In this document: in pieces, positions 1 to 7,806 of the stretch
How the letters are laid out: each line of letters opens with the position of its first letter
Numbering within the stretch: the first letter of the stretch is position 1
From: Cyclobacterium xiamenense
GTDB lineage: Bacteria; Bacteroidota; Bacteroidia; Cytophagales; Cyclobacteriaceae
Reading direction: 5' to 3'
Assembly (NCBI RefSeq): GCF_009467825.1
Contig: NZ_WIOK01000028.1
Span: 1-64,000 of the forward strand
DNA length: 64,000 nucleotides
Position numbers and translations under genes: made by a program
The notes under the pieces: generated by a model
What the model was told of the DNA's origin: nothing
Databases searched by the model: none
What the model saw: the letters and a program-made list of their open reading frames with translations, nothing else

Positions 1-92
1 ACTGTGAACGGGCAATCCTTATTGATTTTTCACCTCACTTTGAATAATTGGGGTAAAACTGTTTTTGTAGCAACTACAATGGCCTTATCTGC

Positions 93-296
93 TCAATAGA
101 GCACGTTTTTCGGAATTTGAGTTAAGTGATGAAACAGCAAGCCGGCAGCAATCATCCACATACCCGGACCGATGTTTTCCAAATGACGAATGAGATTGGT
201 ATGGGGATCTTTAATAAAAATGATCAAGTGCAGGACAAAATAGACGCCTGCACAGCTCAGAAAAACATATTTCATCAGGTTCAGTAGATTTTTCAT
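93..296 (-). CDS. small two-helix membrane protein, unknown function
   Basis: 67-residue protein with two hydrophobic stretches (about residues 9-28 and 44-56), so probably a small inner-membrane protein. I recognise no family. It lies 48 bases downstream of another small reverse-strand gene (345-530), and the two may be cotranscribed. No catalytic motif is visible. The ATG at 294-296 is the only reasonable start. Composition looks like a real membrane protein rather than chance, but the short length keeps confidence moderate. Confidence 0.55.
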   Translation of the reverse strand: MKNLLNLMKYVFLSCAGVYFVLHLIIFIKDPHTNLIRHLENIGPGMWMIAAGLLFHHLTQIPKNVLY

Positions 297-344
297 GGTT
301 TCTATTTTCTATTCATGCGTTCGTTGTCGATGCTTTCCTTTCAG

Positions 345-530
345 CTATTTGGCAATCCACCTTTTCACTCCGAAAAGGATGAGGTCGAATTGCATGTGGG
401 ACATGCTATCCTGAATCAGAAAGTCGGTGCCGGCTATCCAATTCGTATGCCGGATTCCTGACCCATAGTCTCTAGCCCATCCAAAAACGGAAGGATTTAT
501 CCAAGCAATACCGAGCAAGCAATAGCCCAT
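345..530 (-). CDS. hypothetical protein, 61 aa
   Basis: Short reverse-strand reading frame with a weakly hydrophobic N-terminus and an aromatic-rich, neutral composition. No family is recognised. It precedes the small membrane protein at 93-296 in the same direction and is divergent from the Crp/Fnr-type gene starting at 688, so the interval 531-687 would hold both promoters. It could be a fragment of a degraded gene. Confidence 0.35.
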   Translation of the reverse strand: MGYCLLGIAWINPSVFGWARDYGSGIRHTNWIAGTDFLIQDSMSHMQFDLILFGVKRWIAK

Positions 531-687
531 AACCCTTTTAGGTTTCTGAATTTACCGAGTAGTTTCTCGCTATTACCGTTCGTGGGTGAGTCAAAGGTAC
601 CCGCTTTTTGTATCCGGTGAATTGACCTATGTTAAGTAAATACGTACCTTGAGGGCGAAGCTAACGGTAAAAATCATTCTTACAGGT

Positions 688-1311
688 ATGTCATTACCAC
701 AAACGTTTCTTTCCCAAAAGGAATACAAGCAGCACCTTCAAACCGCCAGGGAATTATTATCCGTTTATTTACCCATGAACGACGTGCATTGGGAGGTATT
801 TAAGCAGGGATTTAAAATTCGAAAATACGCGAAGGACGATTTTATTCTGAATGAAGGCGATACAGAGAAGTACCTCTCGATCGTACTTGTCGGTAGTACC
901 CGGCACTACTTGACGGCCAACGGGGAGGAAAAATCCTTTGATTTTTCCTTTCAATACGAGTTTAGCTGTTCGTATTCGAGTTTTATTCAACAAGAACCTT
1001 CGCAGTTTTGCGTACAGGCAATGGAAAAGAGTGTCCTGGCTTCGTTATCTCACCCGTTTTTACAGCAATTGTATAAGCAATATCCGGAAAGCAATTATTT
1101 TGGGAGGACAGCCGTAGAGCAGTATTACCTGTGGAGAGAAAAAAGGGAAATTTCCCTGATGGTAGACGCTGCCCGTGAACGGTATGTTAAACTGCTTGAG
1201 CAATACCCGATCTATTTGGAACAAGTGCCTTTGAAATACATGGCATCTTACCTAAACATCAAGCCGGAATCCCTGAGTAGGATTAGAAAACAACTGGCCG
1301 GCTCTTCCTGA
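688..1311 (+). CDS. Crp/Fnr family transcriptional regulator
   Basis: Probable cyclic-nucleotide-binding-fold regulator of 207 residues. The N-terminal two-thirds is the beta-roll effector domain, with a segment around KDDFILNEGDTEKYLSIVL typical of the family. The C-terminus carries a short helix-turn-helix (KYMASYLNIKPESLSRIRKQL, near the end) of the kind found in Bacteroidota Crp/Fnr proteins. I chose the ATG at 688 over an upstream TTG at 649 because the extra 13 residues are not family-like. The ligand cannot be told from sequence; many Bacteroidota members show no obvious cAMP-binding arginine. It stands alone, so its targets are unknown. Confidence 0.85.
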   Translation: MSLPQTFLSQKEYKQHLQTARELLSVYLPMNDVHWEVFKQGFKIRKYAKDDFILNEGDTEKYLSIVLVGSTRHYLTANGEEKSFDFSFQYEFSCSYSSFIQQEPSQFCVQAMEKSVLASLSHPFLQQLYKQYPESNYFGRTAVEQYYLWREKREISLMVDAARERYVKLLEQYPIYLEQVPLKYMASYLNIKPESLSRIRKQLAGSS

Positions 1312-1775
1312 AGTGACGCAGCCATTTATTTGGCGATTCAAAACAAGGTTTGCTACGGTGCCGCGAATGCAGCGGCCTGTCTTTGCGGATACTACAGGTA
1401 ACGCGATTTTTCTGCGAGACTTCCATAGCCAGGCGCCTGTCCGGTTGTAATCGAGGGTTTCCGGAACGAAAGGTGTTTCTTTTCGACTGCACCTATAGCT
1501 CGGCTGGGGAGAAAGAATGTGTCGATTGGATTGGACGATACCTTTTCTTTATAATCGCGAACGAATAAGGCCGAATTGTGTGCAGCGGAAGTTGGTAGGC
1601 AGAAATTTTGTCTTGCGTTCCGATTTTTATAAACTTGGAGAATGTATGGCGGCAGTCTCAGACAGCAAGAGTCTGCAGGTGAAAGGTTGGCGCCGAAACA
1701 ACCTCATCGGGCGCCCCTGGTTTTTATTAACTGCCGTGGTGACGGAGTAGTATTTCCCATCAATCCAAGTGACGC
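1312..1775. other. intergenic stretch without a convincing gene
   Basis: About 460 bases between the Crp/Fnr-type gene and the DUF4256 gene. Short open frames exist on both strands, but their translations are rich in Cys, Arg and Trp with no coherent pattern and they overlap each other, so I treat them as noise. I see no tRNA, no clear terminator and no repeat. It must contain the promoter of the DUF4256 gene. Confidence 0.5.
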
Positions 1776-2351
1776 ATGACTACAGAAAAGGTTGATTTAG
1801 AAAGGTGGTTTTCCAACGAGGGAAAGGCATTGCTGGAATGTTTGAAAAAACGGTTTGAAACCAACACCTCGCGTCACGAAACCTGTGACTGGCCCTCCGT
1901 GCAAAAAAGACTAGAAGACCGGCCGGAAAAACTTTGGTCGCTCCAGCAGATGGAGCGAACGGGGGGAGAGCCGGATGTGGTTGCACAGGACTCAGCTACA
2001 GGCGCATTTTTGTTTGTTGATTGCGCAAGGGAGAGTCCAGCGGCGCGTCGGAGCCTTTGTTACGATCGGGCAGCCCTGGATTCCAGAAAAAAATTCCCTC
2101 CCCAAAATTCCGCGCAGGACCTGGCCCGGGAAATGGGGGTTTCGCTATTGACCGAAGAACAATACCTGGATTTGCAGAAATTTGCCCCGATCGATACCAA
2201 AACCTCAAGTTGGTTGGAAACGCCCGAAGCCATACGAAAACGTGGAGGGGCTTTGTTTGGTGACTACCGCTTTGGCCGTGTTTTTATTTATCACAACGGT
2301 GCGGAATCCTATTACGCGGCCAGGGGCTTCCGGGCGTCGCTTCTGATCTAA
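1776..2351 (+). CDS. DUF4256 family protein
   Basis: 191-residue cytosolic protein matching the DUF4256 family along its length. Characteristic segments are a central MERTGGEPDVV, then DCARESPAARRSLCYDR, LTEEQYLDLQ, DTKTSSWLETP and a C-terminal YHNGAESYYAARGFR. The family is widespread in bacteria, but its biochemical function is not established as far as I know. The gene is monocistronic as far as visible, with the next gene starting about 225 bases downstream. The assignment rests on recognised family motifs. Confidence 0.9.
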   Translation: MTTEKVDLERWFSNEGKALLECLKKRFETNTSRHETCDWPSVQKRLEDRPEKLWSLQQMERTGGEPDVVAQDSATGAFLFVDCARESPAARRSLCYDRAALDSRKKFPPQNSAQDLAREMGVSLLTEEQYLDLQKFAPIDTKTSSWLETPEAIRKRGGALFGDYRFGRVFIYHNGAESYYAARGFRASLLI

Positions 2352-2576
2352 ACGGTAAGTTAACCAAAAGGTTGATTGTTGATGCCCGATAGGTGTAGCA
2401 GACGGTGAAACGGAGGGATGGGTCACCGGTTTTTTTATTCCATCCAATCCTGTAAATTGGTAACTAGAGGGGTAGGCTTACTGAAAAAAAGTACCATAAT
2501 TTCCGATAAAAGTAATGGTTTTCGGCAAGTCGGTTCCGTATATTTGAGTCACAACCTTTCGCCTATGACGCTCTCG

Positions 2577-3377
2577 ATGAAACCTAGCCTGGTCCTGCAA
2601 AAACTGCGAGCAGGCCAACATGTGGTCTGTTTTAAATCCAATCTGGCGGATGCCAGGGTGGTGGAAATTGCGGCCCTTTCCGGCTTCGATTGCATCTGGC
2701 TGGATCAGGAACACATTGGTCAGGACTGGTCCATTTTGGCAGCACAGATTTGGGCGGCACAGGCGCAGAACAAGGACACGCTCGTGCGCGTGCCCAGGGG
2801 AAGCTATAGCGATTACGTAAAACCTTTGGAATTGAATGCCTCCGGTATCATGGTGCCGCATGTCATGGGTCCCGAAGACGCCCGTAATGTGGTCCGAATG
2901 ACCCGATTCCATCCTGTAGGTATTCGAGCCATCGATGGAGGCAATGCAGACGGAGCTTACACGGCAGCCGATTTCAAGCAATACCTGCAGGACGCGAATC
3001 GGCAGCGGTTTGTTATCCTTCAGATCGAAGATCCGGAACCCCTGGAGCAATTGGAAGAGATCGCCCAAATCGATGGGTTCGACATGCTGTTTTTCGGTCC
3101 AGGTGATTTTAGTCAGGCCATTGGTGCTCCCGGAGAGATGGATCATCCCAAGATCAAAGCCGCCCGGCACAGGGTCGTGGAGGTGGCAAGAAAATTCGGC
3201 AAATTTGCCGGCACTACCGGAAGCCTGGAAACACTGGAAGACTATCAGAAAATGGGCTATCAATTCCTTAGCCTCGGCGCTGACGTGGTTGGACTTAGCC
3301 GGTATTGCGCCGAATTAATGGCGGGTTTTTACCAAAGAAAACAAGACGGAGCTGCATCCGGGTATTACAACGCATGA
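2577..3377 (+). CDS. HpcH/HpaI family aldolase
   Basis: Class II pyruvate-type aldolase of the HpcH/HpaI (2-keto-3-deoxy acid aldolase) family, about 266 residues. It should cleave a 2-keto-3-deoxy sugar acid or related hydroxy-oxo-acid to pyruvate plus an aldehyde using a divalent metal. Visible marks are WLDQEHIGQDW early, the LVRVPRG loop with its catalytic Arg, IMVPHVM, and the metal-ligand region ILQIEDPE followed by FFGPGDFS. Start is either ATG 2565 or ATG 2577; I prefer 2577 because homologues begin MKPSLVLQKL. Its stop overlaps the aldo/keto reductase start (ATGA), so the two are translationally coupled. The exact substrate is unknown. Confidence 0.88.
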   Translation: MKPSLVLQKLRAGQHVVCFKSNLADARVVEIAALSGFDCIWLDQEHIGQDWSILAAQIWAAQAQNKDTLVRVPRGSYSDYVKPLELNASGIMVPHVMGPEDARNVVRMTRFHPVGIRAIDGGNADGAYTAADFKQYLQDANRQRFVILQIEDPEPLEQLEEIAQIDGFDMLFFGPGDFSQAIGAPGEMDHPKIKAARHRVVEVARKFGKFAGTTGSLETLEDYQKMGYQFLSLGADVVGLSRYCAELMAGFYQRKQDGAASGYYNA

Positions 3378-4324
3378 AAACGCGGCTCCTTGGAAATACC
3401 GGCATCACGGTTTCGGAACTGGCCTTTGGCGGCGTGGAAATCGGCATGCCCTACGGGCCGGGGGTCCGCAGTGAAACGGACATGCTGCAGGAAAAAGAGG
3501 CCCTTTCTCTGCTTCGGACCGCGCTGGATGCTGGCGTTACCTTTTACGATACTGCCCGCATGTATGGCAGGAGCGAATACCTGATGGGCAAGGCTTTCCG
3601 GAACAGGCGGCAGGACGTACAACTTTGCTCCAAGTGCCGGCATCTGCGGGATGCTTCGGGTAGGTTACCGGCTTCGGCAGCGCTGGAAAGTAGGATTCGC
3701 AGCTCCGTTGCAGAAAGCCTATCCGCCCTGGGTACGGACTATCTGGATGTGCTCCTCCTTCACCAGGCGGACGAAGAAATTTTGGCGCATGAAACGATCT
3801 GCCGGGTCTTTCAAGACTTGCAAAAGGAAGGGTTGGCACGGGCCATCGGCGCGTCTACCTATTCCCCGGCCGAATCGGAATGGGCCATCCGTTCGGGGAT
3901 TTGGCAAGTCGTCCAGTTGCCCTACAACCTGCTAGACCAGAGGCAGGATGCAGTTTTTGGACTTGCTTCCGAAAAAGGGGTAGGCCTTGTGGTACGTTCG
4001 GTGCTGTTGCGGGGGTTACTGACAGAGCGTGGAAAGGATTTGCAGGCACCGCTGGCAGCCATCGAAACACATATCCGCGGGTACGCGACATTGGTCGAAG
4101 CAAACGGCATTTCGCTTCCGGAGTATGCGATGCGCTTCGCGCTGGCTCGGCCGGAAGTTTCTTCAGTATTGTTAGGCATCGATCGCCGGGAATACCTGAA
4201 ACAGGCTCTCCAATGTCTGGGGAAGGAGCCGCTGTCTAATAGCCTAATAGCGGGCGGTATCCCATTTCCCGATCCTGAATTTGTAGACATCCCTCATTGG
4301 GACCGAATGGGCTGGTTAACGTAA
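3374..4324 (+). CDS. aldo/keto reductase
   Basis: 316-residue NAD(P)-dependent aldo/keto reductase, a TIM barrel. The catalytic tetrad is visible: Asp in TFYDTA, Tyr in RMYGRSE, Lys in LCSKCR and His in LLLHQAD. The group resembles bacterial sugar dehydrogenase-type AKRs that oxidise aldoses at C1 or reduce aldehydes. The start at 3374 overlaps the aldolase stop by four bases. Six bases separate it from the following Gfo/Idh/MocA gene. In this operon it could supply or consume the aldehyde linked to the aldolase; that is inference. Confidence 0.9.
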   Translation: MKTRLLGNTGITVSELAFGGVEIGMPYGPGVRSETDMLQEKEALSLLRTALDAGVTFYDTARMYGRSEYLMGKAFRNRRQDVQLCSKCRHLRDASGRLPASAALESRIRSSVAESLSALGTDYLDVLLLHQADEEILAHETICRVFQDLQKEGLARAIGASTYSPAESEWAIRSGIWQVVQLPYNLLDQRQDAVFGLASEKGVGLVVRSVLLRGLLTERGKDLQAPLAAIETHIRGYATLVEANGISLPEYAMRFALARPEVSSVLLGIDRREYLKQALQCLGKEPLSNSLIAGGIPFPDPEFVDIPHWDRMGWLT

Positions 4325-4330
4325 ACGAGA

Positions 4331-5266
4331 ATGACACCAGAAAAAATGCTTAACATTGGTATCATCGGCATGAGCCCGGGCAATGCCCATCCCTATTCCT
4401 GGTCTTCCATCATAAACGGTCAATACGACCATCAACGCATGGCGGATGCCGGGTACCCTGCTGTGGGCGATTACCTTCGGGCCAATCGCGATACGCTTGG
4501 TATTCCGGGCGCCAAGATTAGTCACGTCTGGACCCAAGACACCCAGATCTCCCGGGACATTGCGCTGCATTCCGGTATACCCGGGGTCGTGGACAGTCTG
4601 GAAGAAATGGTCGGGCAGGTGGATGCCGTTATTCTGGGCCGGGATGACCCCGAAAGCCATGTGAAAATGGCTCATCCCTTTCTGGAAGCAGGAATACCCA
4701 TTTTTATCGATAAACCGCTTGCATTTACCCGAAAAGACCTGGATTATTTTGAACAGCAGCACGCATCGGGAAGATTTCTCATGTCTTGTTCTTCCATGCG
4801 CTATTCTGGTGAATGCCGCAGCCTAAAATCAGAGTTGGGTGGTCTTGGTCCGCTTCATCTGGTCACGGCAGTAGGGAAAAAGGATTGGAAAAAATACGGG
4901 GTACATTTGGTAGAGGCTCTTTTTAGCAGCCTGGACGATCCCCAACCCCAATGGGTGCAACACCTGGGGGAGCGGCACCAATCGGTCGTGCTGATCGGGT
5001 TTGAGGGGGGGCTAAAAGCCACAATACAGGTGTTTCAGGACATTTGTGGTACCTTTCAACTTTCCTTTTTTGGTTCGGAGGGATGGCGACTGGTGGAAAT
5101 AAAGAATTCCTATGCCATGTTTCGGGAAAACATGAGCGAGTTTATCCGCTCGGTGGAAGAAGGATCCCCACGACTGGATTTTGCAAAGACCCGTTCCATT
5201 ATCCAAACGGTCATCGCTGCTCAGGAAAGTTACGAAAAGGACGGAAAAGTAATTTCATTACGGTAA
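4331..5266 (+). CDS. Gfo/Idh/MocA family oxidoreductase
   Basis: 311-residue NAD(P)-dependent sugar oxidoreductase-like protein. The N-terminal Rossmann part starts NIGIIGMSPGNAHPYSW, a departure from the usual GxGxxG pattern. The family's EKP-type motif is present as IDKPLAF, and the putative catalytic His follows in KKYGVHLVEAL. The C-terminal alpha/beta substrate domain is complete. It lies one base before the SDR gene, in an operon with aldolase and AKR genes, so a role in oxidising or epimerising a sugar acid is likely. The substrate is unknown. Confidence 0.88.
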   Translation: MTPEKMLNIGIIGMSPGNAHPYSWSSIINGQYDHQRMADAGYPAVGDYLRANRDTLGIPGAKISHVWTQDTQISRDIALHSGIPGVVDSLEEMVGQVDAVILGRDDPESHVKMAHPFLEAGIPIFIDKPLAFTRKDLDYFEQQHASGRFLMSCSSMRYSGECRSLKSELGGLGPLHLVTAVGKKDWKKYGVHLVEALFSSLDDPQPQWVQHLGERHQSVVLIGFEGGLKATIQVFQDICGTFQLSFFGSEGWRLVEIKNSYAMFRENMSEFIRSVEEGSPRLDFAKTRSIIQTVIAAQESYEKDGKVISLR

Positions 5267-5267
5267 G

Positions 5268-6044
5268 ATGCACATACAGGAATTATTCAGTTTGAAGGAA
5301 AAAGTAATCGTGGTAACCGGCGGCTCGGGTCTCTACGGGAAATGCCTGGTGGAGGGGTTAGCGGAGGCAGGAGGCAGGGTCATCACCACCTCTCGAAATC
5401 TGGAATCGGCGGAAAGAACGGCCGCTGAATTTCAGAAAAAGGGGCTGGATGTTCAGCCCATGCAAGTGGACCAGGCAGAGCCAGATTCCGTACTAACCTT
5501 TACCCAAGCCCTAGAAAAGCACTACGGTCGATTGGATGTATTTGTCAATAATGCGGTAGCTCGGCCCATGAACGGGTACAACGGGTCCCTGGAGCAGTTT
5601 GCCGAATCCATGCGGGTGAATGCAACCGGCATGTGGGACCTTCTACGGGCCATGATCGAGCAGATTATCGCCTCCGGTGGAGGTTCGGTAATCAATATCA
5701 GTTCCATGATGGGGATGAAAGGACCGGACCTGTCGAATTACGAAGGCACAGATATGGGAGACCTTCCACCGGATTATTTCTTCCACAATGCCGGATTGAT
5801 CAACCTGACACGATTCCTGGCCAAAATGCATGCCGGAAAAAACATTCGATTCAATTGTATTTCGCCGGGCGGGCTATTCAACCATCAACCGGCGGCATTC
5901 GTGCGGAATTATTGCAAGAAAGTTCCTCTGGGACGCATGGCTGCCAACGACGATATAAAGGGCCTGGCAGTACTTCTGGCTTCGGACGCAGGGGCCTACA
6001 TTAACGGGGAAAATATTCTGATGGACGGAGGCTTGAATGCCTGA
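5268..6044 (+). CDS. SDR family oxidoreductase with altered YxxxK motif
   Basis: 258-residue short-chain dehydrogenase/reductase. Seen: cofactor motif TGGSGLYGK (about 17-25), NNAVARP (94-100), the catalytic Ser region ISSMMG (145-149) and Tyr170. The usual YxxxK is Y170-F-F-H-N174, so the catalytic Lys position holds Asn. The C-terminus ends in the typical SDR segment with INGENILMDGG. It follows the Gfo/Idh/MocA gene with a one-base gap. Related SDRs with the PDYFFH segment occur in sugar-acid pathways. The Asn may alter or abolish the classical mechanism; see findings. Confidence 0.88.
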   Translation: MHIQELFSLKEKVIVVTGGSGLYGKCLVEGLAEAGGRVITTSRNLESAERTAAEFQKKGLDVQPMQVDQAEPDSVLTFTQALEKHYGRLDVFVNNAVARPMNGYNGSLEQFAESMRVNATGMWDLLRAMIEQIIASGGGSVINISSMMGMKGPDLSNYEGTDMGDLPPDYFFHNAGLINLTRFLAKMHAGKNIRFNCISPGGLFNHQPAAFVRNYCKKVPLGRMAANDDIKGLAVLLASDAGAYINGENILMDGGLNA

Positions 6045-6075
6045 AAACCGGTAGCATGCGGAAAAGCAATGTTTT

Positions 6076-6117
6076 GTAGCTGGCAAGCAAATAGGGTTCA
6101 TTGGTGGTGCCAGCTAC
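6076..6117. repeat. perfect 10-bp inverted repeat between SDR and Rid genes
   Basis: Arms gtagctggca (6076-6085) and tgccagctac (6108-6117) are exact reverse complements around a 22-base loop. There is no T-run after it, so it is not a standard terminator. In RNA it would form a stem-loop in the 254-base gap that divides the catabolic run, possibly affecting transcript stability or readthrough. Confidence 0.5.
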
Positions 6118-6298
6118 TGGGGCCGGGTGGTGGAGGGCTTGCGTTAGCGCGTCGGTAATTTTCGTTGCGCCGATCTTTCGAACAAAGCTTTTTGTTTTTT
6201 TCCGTCCGTCCCCCGTTACATCACCGCTCAAAACTTGCTCGTTAACGGCAGCTGGACCAAGTTAATAAAAGCAAACTACGTACTAAAAAGAAAAATTG

Positions 6299-6688
6299 AT
6301 GAAAAAGATTAACCATCCAAAAAGAGCAGAAAACTTTGACACCGGCGCCTATTCGGATGCCATCCTCACGGGTGGCATGCTGTATGTCTCCGGTCAGGCT
6401 TCGGTAGATTTTGAAACATCTACCTTTAAATTGGGCACCATTGAGGAAGAGACCCGGCAAACGCTGGATAACATCAAAGCAATTGTGGAAGCCGCCGGTG
6501 GAAGCATGGATCGGATCGTAAAATGCACGGTACACCTGGCCGATATTCGCGATTTTGACCGTTACAATACGGTCTATGCCAGCTATTTTAACGCAATCAA
6601 GCCAGCCCGCATCACGGTACAGTCGGTGCTGGCAGAAGGGCTAAAGGTGGAAATTGACTGTATTGCCAGCATACCCGAAGCCTCATGA
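6299..6688 (+). CDS. Rid (YjgF/YER057c/UK114) family protein
   Basis: 129-residue Rid-fold protein, the family that forms trimers and in RidA hydrolyses reactive enamine/imine intermediates. Family segments seen are LYVSGQASVD near residue 30, a central AIVEAAGGSMDRIVKCTVHLAD, and VEIDCIAS at the end. The position aligned by eye with the RidA catalytic Arg appears to be Val or Leu (in TVQSVLAEGLKVEID), so it may not be a deaminase. The ATG at 6299 is preferred over TTG 6296. Its stop overlaps the M19 dipeptidase start (ATGA), suggesting coupled translation. Confidence 0.88.
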   Translation: MKKINHPKRAENFDTGAYSDAILTGGMLYVSGQASVDFETSTFKLGTIEEETRQTLDNIKAIVEAAGGSMDRIVKCTVHLADIRDFDRYNTVYASYFNAIKPARITVQSVLAEGLKVEIDCIASIPEAS

Positions 6689-7770
6689 AAAAAAGATTGA
6701 TCGTGGATGCCCATTTGGATCTGGCCATGAATGCCATCGAGTGGAACCGGGATTTGCGCTTACCCTTGTCCGAAATCAGGAAAGCAGAGATGCACATGTC
6801 CGATAAGCCCGACCGGGGACGGGGAACCGTTTGTCTTCCCGAATTGCGAAAAGGCAGAATCGGGCTGGTGGTAGCCACCCAATTGGCTCGGTATTCCCCA
6901 CCGGACTCCCCGTTGCCTGGTTGGAAATCTCCCCAGCAGGCTTGGGCCATGACCCAGGCACAACTGGCCTGGTACCGGGAAATGGAGCTCTTGGGGGAAA
7001 TGAAGCAGATTACTACGCGATCCGATTTGCACCAATTGGTATCCCTTTGGCAGGACGAATCGCTTCCTGACGAAAACAAACCCATCGGCTACCTGCTCAA
7101 CCTGGAAGGGGCAGATTCGTTGGTAAGTCTGTCTTATCTGGAGAAAGCGTATGCCTATGGGCTGCGGGCGCTTGGACTTTCCCATTTTGGTCCGGGTAGG
7201 TATGCGCCAGGTACCAAAACCGAAGGCCCGCTCACCGCGCTGGGAAAGGAACTCCTGCAGGCCATGGAACGGTATCGCCTGATACTCGACGTGACGCATT
7301 TGACCGAAACAGGATTTGAACAGGCCATGGATGCCTACGCCGGCCCCATCTGGGCAAGTCACCACAACGTGCGGAAATTTGTACCGAATCAGCGGCAACT
7401 TACCGATGCGCAGCTAAAGAAACTGATCAGCAGAGGAGCGGTCATTGGCGGGATGCTGGACTGTTGGGCCCTGGACATTCGTTTTATCGATACCGTATCG
7501 GATCCCTGGCAGTTGGATATCCGTCTCGAAAAACTGGTGGATCACTGGGACCATATTTGCCAGCTGGCCGGCAACTGTCTGCATGTAGGTATCGGTAGCG
7601 ATCTGGATGGGATTTTCGGTACCGAGCAGTCTCCCTGGGATCTCAATTCCATCGCTGATTTGCAGAAATACGAGGAAATTCTGGACAAGAGAGGCTATAG
7701 CTCAGAGGATATAGACAATCTATTTCATGGCAATTGGCTCCGGTTTTTAGGAGAGGCGCTTCCGGAATAA
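6685..7770 (+). CDS. membrane dipeptidase family (peptidase M19) hydrolase
   Basis: 361-residue zinc-dependent TIM-barrel hydrolase of the renal dipeptidase family, here without signal peptide, so cytosolic. Metal-site elements seen: VDAHLDL near the start (the family usually has DGHNDL), LNLEGAD with the bridging Glu, LDVTHLTE and WASHHNVR with His ligands, and GIGSDLDG with the C-terminal Asp. The family acts on dipeptides, N-acyl compounds or lactams. Translational coupling to the Rid gene suggests an amide- or imine-containing catabolic intermediate. Confidence 0.9.
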   Translation: MKKRLIVDAHLDLAMNAIEWNRDLRLPLSEIRKAEMHMSDKPDRGRGTVCLPELRKGRIGLVVATQLARYSPPDSPLPGWKSPQQAWAMTQAQLAWYREMELLGEMKQITTRSDLHQLVSLWQDESLPDENKPIGYLLNLEGADSLVSLSYLEKAYAYGLRALGLSHFGPGRYAPGTKTEGPLTALGKELLQAMERYRLILDVTHLTETGFEQAMDAYAGPIWASHHNVRKFVPNQRQLTDAQLKKLISRGAVIGGMLDCWALDIRFIDTVSDPWQLDIRLEKLVDHWDHICQLAGNCLHVGIGSDLDGIFGTEQSPWDLNSIADLQKYEEILDKRGYSSEDIDNLFHGNWLRFLGEALPE

Positions 7771-7776
7771 GTCCGA

Positions 7777-7796
7777 AAACAATTGTTTACGTAAAC
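7777..7796. promoter_or_regulatory. overlapping palindromes upstream of PF04734 gene
   Basis: Two perfect 12-bp palindromes overlap here: AAACAATTGTTT (7777-7788) and GTTTACGTAAAC (7785-7796). The second has the CG-centred shape of LacI-family operators. It ends 10 bases before the ATG at 7807, so a bound protein would block expression of that gene. The regulator is not identified. Confidence 0.45.
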
Positions 7797-7806
7797 CCTA
7801 TTTTCG

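Noticed and set aside
1350-1750. Overlapping short forward frames between the Crp/Fnr-type and DUF4256 genes
   Set aside because: Their translations are Cys/Arg/Trp-rich, overlap in different frames and match nothing I recognise.
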